Positions 59,698 to 64,000 of a DNA stretch of 64,000 nt are shown here, piece by piece. Numbering within the stretch: the stretch's first letter is position 1; every line of letters starts with the position of its first letter. Position numbers and translations under genes: made by a program. Under the pieces are notes generated by a model that made no database searches, was not told the DNA's origin, and saw nothing but the letters and a program-made list of their open reading frames with translations. This DNA is from AP-15 sp963832875 (lineage in GTDB: Bacteria; Pseudomonadota; Alphaproteobacteria; ATCC43930; CGMCC-115725), in the NCBI GenBank assembly GCA_963832875.1, contig CAWHWB010000009.1:62001-126000 (forward strand), given 5' to 3'.

Positions 59698-61206
59698 TCA
59701 CTCGATCGGCACGCGCATGCCAATAGCGCCGAAACTGTCGCCGCGCGCCCGGGCATACCTGCCGGCAAAGCCGAGACAGACCAGGCCGATCACCAAGACC
59801 ACCGCACCTTGGAACAACGGCTGAAAGATCAGCGGGGTGTGCGGCACGATCGCGATCGAGGCCATCAGCGGCACCGCGATCACGATCGAAACGATCGAGG
59901 CAAAGGTCGCGAAAGGCTGGTTCAGGATCGGCGCCGCCCATTCGGCCTCGCGCCAGCGCGGGTGCCATTTCAGGTTCAACACGCCGACCGCGATCGCCAG
60001 CCACACCAGCAGCACCGCGATCGAGCGCACCGCGACCCCCATCGCCCAGCCGACATAAACCGCCTGCGCCAGAAAGGCCGTGCTCAGCACCGCGTGCAAA
60101 ACGAGGCCGGCGAGCGGCACCTTGCGCTTCGAGGTCTCGGCGAACACCGCCGGCAGCATCCGGTCCTGGCCATAGGCGAAGGCGAAACGCGAGGCGACCA
60201 TGAAGCCGGGCGCCAAGGTCTTGCCGACGATGATTGCCACCGCGAGGTTGAGGAGCGCGCTGACCCAGCCGGGGGCGACCAGCCCGACCAGACCCGGTGC
60301 CGTCGCGTACGCCGATTTGCCGGCTTTGATCAGCCCGATGATCGCCCACCAGGGTGCGGCGTGAAACAATGCCGCCGCCACTGCCGTGAACAGCACCAAG
60401 GCAACGATGAACCCGTAGACAATGCCGCGCGGCAATTTGCGGTGCGGATCGTCGACTTCGCCGCCCAATGCCGGGCCGGAGCCAAGGCCGGCATAGGCAA
60501 ACACGAACAGCGAGCAGACCGAAACGAAATCGAAGATGCTGTCCGGAGGTGCGGTCGCCGGCGCCGCCAGCGTGATCTTCGCCACCTTGCTCGCCGCCGC
60601 GACGAACACTGCCTGCGAGGTCGAAAAGCCGATCGCGCAGATCACCAGCGCCACGCCCACGATGATGAACATCAGGACGGTGACGAACAGCCCGTAGCGA
60701 TGGATGCCGGCGGCGTTGACGGCGTAGGTGATCCAGATCGCGGCGAGGCCGCAGACGAGATGGCCGGAGGGCGTCAGCATCGCCGCGCCGAGGGCCGGAC
60801 TGAAGCCGACCACCGCCTGGCCGAGAAACGAGCCGAAGGCAAAGGCTAGCACCCCGGCCCCGGCCGGTCCGGTCGCCCACCACACGAACGTGATCAGAAA
60901 GCCCGCCGGCACGCCGAGGCTGCGCGCGATCCACACGTATTTCGAGCCGGCGCGCGGCATCACCCGTGAAAACATTACATAAAGATAGGTTTTGGGCAGC
61001 ATCAGGATGCCGGTGACGAACATCGCCCATGGCACCAGGCCGTGGACGCCCGGATAGACGCTGAGGCTCTGGGTCGAGACGAAGTTGATGCCGGCGCCGT
61101 ATTCGGCGGCGACCGCCGAGGCGGTAACCGCGAGCACGCCGAGCACCTTGGCCAGCCGGAAATCGTGCGCCGGCGGCGCGGCGGCGAAATCGCGGGTACG
61201 GGACAC
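59698..61206 (-). CDS. APC-family amino acid/organic-acid permease
   Basis: A 502-residue membrane protein with twelve or so transmembrane helices: LGVLAVTASAVAAEYGAGIN, LVPWAMFVTGILMLPKTYLY, FVSVCSLFVFAYAGLGSGPA and GGEVDDPHRKLPRGIVYGFI. E(V/I)..P.R..PRG is the APC signature. GTG at 61206 (SRTRDFAAAPPAHDFRL) has AGGGAGAG at the right distance, better than upstream starts. Substrate probably matches the downstream enolase-superfamily enzyme. Confidence 0.88.
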   Translation of the reverse strand: MSRTRDFAAAPPAHDFRLAKVLGVLAVTASAVAAEYGAGINFVSTQSLSVYPGVHGLVPWAMFVTGILMLPKTYLYVMFSRVMPRAGSKYVWIARSLGVPAGFLITFVWWATGPAGAGVLAFAFGSFLGQAVVGFSPALGAAMLTPSGHLVCGLAAIWITYAVNAAGIHRYGLFVTVLMFIIVGVALVICAIGFSTSQAVFVAAASKVAKITLAAPATAPPDSIFDFVSVCSLFVFAYAGLGSGPALGGEVDDPHRKLPRGIVYGFIVALVLFTAVAAALFHAAPWWAIIGLIKAGKSAYATAPGLVGLVAPGWVSALLNLAVAIIVGKTLAPGFMVASRFAFAYGQDRMLPAVFAETSKRKVPLAGLVLHAVLSTAFLAQAVYVGWAMGVAVRSIAVLLVWLAIAVGVLNLKWHPRWREAEWAAPILNQPFATFASIVSIVIAVPLMASIAIVPHTPLIFQPLFQGAVVLVIGLVCLGFAGRYARARGDSFGAIGMRVPIE

Positions 61207-61422
61207 GGCTACTCTCCCTATCCGAAGCACCGGGCGTGTATCCCGCCCTTTTCGCATCGGATATTAACGACGAAGCGGCGCGATGTTTCAACCCGCGCGA
61301 AGCCCCCCTCGATTTCGCCCAGCCGGCCACCAGCCGGTTTGCGAGCCGGCAAGGGCCGGCGGATCAGGATCTTGCCGTTGGGCTGCGCACCTGCGCAACT
61401 AAACGTCTTCGAATGGAGATTC

Positions 61423-62160
61423 ATGACTAGAGGTTTTGCTTGCTTGGCGCTGGCGCTCGGAATGGCGCTGGGAATCGATAATGCGTCGGCGGAGATCGTC
61501 GTCGGGCCGGGCTTTGGGACCCCGTGCGCGGAGGGCGGCTGCCCGCTGTTCAGAGGTTAGGTCAATGCGATCGGCACAAACCCGTTGGATTTCTTCCAAA
61601 CGACGGTCGGGCGGTCGATACGTCCGCGGTGACGCTGATCCTTGCGGTGCCCGACAATCCGACCAACGCGCTCGCCGCCAAGCTGGTGTCGGCCGCGCGG
61701 CTTCACGTGCCCGGGACCAACAGCGCGTCGACCCCGGTCGCAATCGGGAGCATCAGCGCTGGAACCTTGATGACCCGTGGCGACGTCGAGGACACGCTCG
61801 GCCTGCTCGTAGGGCATATTGTTAGTTTCACGGATCTGCAGTCGGCCGACTACTTCCATTTACAACGCGACGACCAACCCGATCGACAATTTCTCGCTCT
61901 ACCAAATTCCGCTGAGTACACAGGCGGGAACGGTCTTTGCCAGCAACGACTTGATCAACATCGATTTCACCTCGCTGCCGATCGGCACGTTCGCGCTCGG
62001 ATACGCCGCCCCTTCGCTGACTGCGACCGACACCTCGCTTGCCGAAACGGGGGTCAGCGGCGTGGCGGTCGCTGCGGTTCCGGAACCGGCCACCCTGGCT
62101 CTCCTGGGTTTTGCCCTGTTGGGCCTGTACGGTCTTTGGTCGTCGAGACGGCGCATCTGA
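61423..62160 (+). pseudogene. Second PEP-CTERM protein, broken by a stop and frameshifts
   Basis: The frame starts MTRGFACLALALGMALGIDN (signal peptide) and stops at TAG 61558-61560. Later pieces lie in other frames: AVDTSAVTLILAVPDNPTNA, GTNSASTPVAIGSISAGTLM, then IYNATTNPIDNFSLYQIPLS, LPIGTFALGYAAPSLTATDT and the sorting tail VPEPATLALLGFALLGLYGL followed by SSRRR. At least three lesions are needed, including a missing base near 61605 and an extra one near 61855. GGAG precedes the ATG. The tail is a clear exosortase signal. Confidence 0.82.
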
Positions 62161-62291
62161 CGGGCCGTCCCCGGACCCGGCGACCGGCGGCGCTCCAGCC
62201 CGGATGAGGCTCTTGCCTTCGCTGTTTGCACGTGCACAATTCCGGCCCCTTCGGGCGGCGGGGCCGGCGCCGCGGCAATTGCGAGGACGAG

Positions 62292-63042
62292 ATGAAAGCG
62301 CTGGTCGCGGTCAAGCGGGTCATCGACTACAACGTCAAGATCCGGGTCAAGGCCGATAAGAGCGGGGTCGAGACCGCCAACGTCAAAATGTCGATGAACC
62401 CGTTCGACGAGATCGCGGTCGAAGAGGCTTTGCGGCTGCGCGAGGCGGGCACGGTCAGCGAGGTGATCGCGGTCTCGCTCGGCGCGGCACAGTGCCAGGA
62501 GACGATCCGCACCGCGCTGGCGATGGGTGCCGATCGCGGCGTCCTGGTGCAGACCGACGCCGAATTGCAGCCGCTCGCCGTCGCCAAGCTGCTGAAGGCG
62601 GTGATCCTCGAGGAAAAGCCAGAGATTGTGATCATCGGCAAGCAGGCGATCGACGATGACTGCAACCAAACGGGCCAGATGCTGTCGGCGCTACTCGGCT
62701 GGCCGCAGGCGACCTTCGCCTCGAAGATCGTGATCGGCGACAGCAGGGCCGAGGTCACCCGCGAGGTCGATGGCGGGCTCGAAACCTTATCAATCAAGCT
62801 GCCGGCGGTGGTCACCACCGATCTCAGGTTGAACGAACCGCGCTATGCCTCGCTGCCCAACATCATGCGGGCCAAGAAAAAGCCGATCGCGACGACGACG
62901 CCCGAGGCGCTCGGAGTTCGATGTGACCCCGCGGCTCGTCGTCCTAAAGGTCGAAGAGCCGGCGAAACGCCAGGGCGGCCATAAGGTCGGCTCGGTCGAG
63001 GAACTCGTCGACAAGCTCAAGACCGAGGCGCGGGTGATCTGA
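62292..63042 (+). CDS. etfB: Electron transfer flavoprotein beta subunit, one frameshift
   Basis: The protein begins MKALVAVKRVIDYNVKIRVK and carries NPFDEIAVEEALRLREAG, LAMGADRGVLVQTDAE and IIGKQAIDDDCNQTGQMLSA, all EtfB motifs (AMP site). At TPEALG the frame is broken: GGAGTTCGATGTG should read GGAGTCGATGTG (extra T at 62917-62918), after which VDVTPRLVVLKVEEPAKRQG and GSVEELVDKLKTEARVI complete a normal 249-residue protein. ETF passes electrons from acyl-CoA dehydrogenases to the ubiquinone pool. GAGGACGAG precedes the ATG; the stop overlaps etfA (TGATG). Confidence 0.92.
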
Positions 63043-63987
63043 TGGCCGCTCTCGTCGTTGCCGAACACGACAATCGGGTCCTGAAGCCCGCGACCCTCAA
63101 CGCGCTCGCCGCCGCCAAGGAGATTGCCGGCGACGATGTCGATATCCTGGTGGCGGGCGTGAATTGCCGTGCGGTCGCCGAGGCGGCGGCGCAGGTCCCC
63201 GGCGTCAAACGGGTGCTGCTCGCCGACGACGCGGCCTACGATCACGGGCTTGCTGAAAACCTGGCGCCGCTCGTCGTCAAGCTCGGCGAGGGCCATAGCC
63301 ACCTGCTCGCGCCGGCGACGACCGCCGGCAAGAATTTGATGCCTCGCGTTGCCGCCCTCCTCGACGTGATGCAGATTTCCGACATCAGCGCGGTAGTTTC
63401 ACCCGACACCTTCGTGCGCCCGATCTATGCCGGCAACGCGCTGCAGACGGTGCAGTCAAAGGACAGCGTCAAGGTCATCACCGTGCGCGGCACCGCGTTT
63501 CCGGCGGGCGAGGCAACGGGCAGCGCGGTGGCGATCGAGATGGTGGCGCCGACCGGGGACAGCGGGCTCTCAGAGTTCGTACGCGCCGAGCTGTCGAAAT
63601 CCGAGCGACCGGAACTGACCAGCGCGCGCGTCGTCATTTCCGGCGGGCGCGGCATGCAGTCGGGCGACAATTTTCATCTTTTGGAAAAGGTCGCCGACCG
63701 CCTCGGCGCCGCGGTCGGCGCGTCGCGCGCCGCGGTCGATGCCGGGTTTGTCCCCAACGACTATCAGGTCGGGCAGACCGGCAAGATCGTCGCCCCCGAG
63801 CTCTATATCGCGGTCGGCATTTCCGGGGCCATCCAGCATCTCGCCGGCATGAAGGATTTCGAAGGTCATCGTCGCCATCAACAAGGACGAGGAGGCGCCG
63901 ATCTTTCAGATCGCCGATTACGGCCTGGTCGGCGACCTGTTCAAGATCCTTCCCGAACTCGCCGCCGAGCTCGAGCGCCGCCAGTGA
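63042..63987 (+). CDS. etfA: Electron transfer flavoprotein alpha subunit, one frameshift
   Basis: The frame starts MAALVVAEHDNRVLKPATLN and shows DVDILVAGVNCRAVAEAAAQ, TVRGTAFPAGEATGSAVAIE, ARVVISGGRGMQSGDNFHLL and the FAD site PNDYQVGQTGKIVAPELYIA, VGISGAIQHLAGMKD. There GGATTTCGAAGG should read GGATTCGAAGG (extra T in 63857-63859), after which SKVIVAINKDEEAPIFQIAD and GLVGDLFKILPELAAELERR complete the protein at TGA 63985-63987. It is the FAD-binding partner of etfB. The window ends 53 bases after the break's repair would restore the stop region. Confidence 0.9.
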
Positions 63988-64000
63988 GCGCCGGCGCGAT

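Noticed and set aside
61376..61391. Sigma-54 promoter for the second PEP-CTERM gene
   Set aside because: GG-N10-GC spacing exists, but most other consensus positions do not match; it is no better than chance in this composition.

Overview
The window is a G+C-rich chromosomal segment (about two thirds G+C by eye) from an alphaproteobacterium. The gene set fits a Rhodospirillales- or Hyphomicrobiales-type organism: phaR opposite phaC-phaA-phaB, an FYDLN-acid protein head-to-head with aroA, FixK/FNR-type DNA sites, heme A synthase, ETF and methylmalonyl-CoA mutase. This suggests an aerobic or microaerobic heterotroph that stores polyhydroxyalkanoate. I cannot name a genus from the sequence alone.

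Layout. 1-5 kb: the start of trpF, the PHA repressor and synthesis genes, and an L,D-transpeptidase. 5-23.4 kb: an island of insertion sequences and decayed genes (IS256, IS66, IS481 and IS3 family copies or fragments; relics of an NRAMP transporter, FixJ-type regulator, FixK-type regulator, ABC permease, serine recombinase, AMP-ligase and FtsH). Intact genes lie between them: a Spy-like protein, a CBS/BON protein, a cytochrome c, a tandem universal stress protein, an APH-like kinase, nicotinate phosphoribosyltransferase and an M48 protease. Five FNR/FixK-type palindromes precede the stress genes, so this looks like a low-oxygen regulon whose local regulators are broken. The island ends near a tRNA-Ala gene and a perfect 20-bp palindrome.

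23.4-34 kb: aroA, a DUF1326 protein, a DcaP-like porin, two short-chain dehydrogenases, small proteins, a HAD phosphatase and an ABC1/UbiB-like kinase. 34-41 kb: the most distinctive region. Two paralogous PEP-CTERM/exosortase-associated acyltransferases (distant relatives of acyl-homoserine-lactone synthases) flank a membrane protein, a methyltransferase, a PEP-CTERM protein with a candidate sigma-54 promoter, and a VAO-type FAD oxidase. I read this as a possible acyl-product pathway tied to surface-protein sorting.

41-52 kb: an orphan xanthine-dehydrogenase-type large subunit, panB, a carboxymuconolactone decarboxylase-like protein, a nitroreductase, an intradiol dioxygenase, transporters, a methyltransferase with a regulatory domain and a RidA protein. 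52-64 kb: methylmalonyl-CoA mutase, heme A synthase, a broken ATP-grasp gene, an Mrr-type restriction enzyme, an enolase-superfamily enzyme with an APC permease, a second and broken PEP-CTERM gene, and etfB-etfA.

Several otherwise complete genes (mcmA, etfB, etfA, a PEP-CTERM gene, the Mrr gene, a DUF1640-like gene) are broken by what looks like one extra base. Four of these extra bases are a T directly before TCGA. A systematic sequencing artefact and real decay must be told apart before these genes are called pseudogenes.
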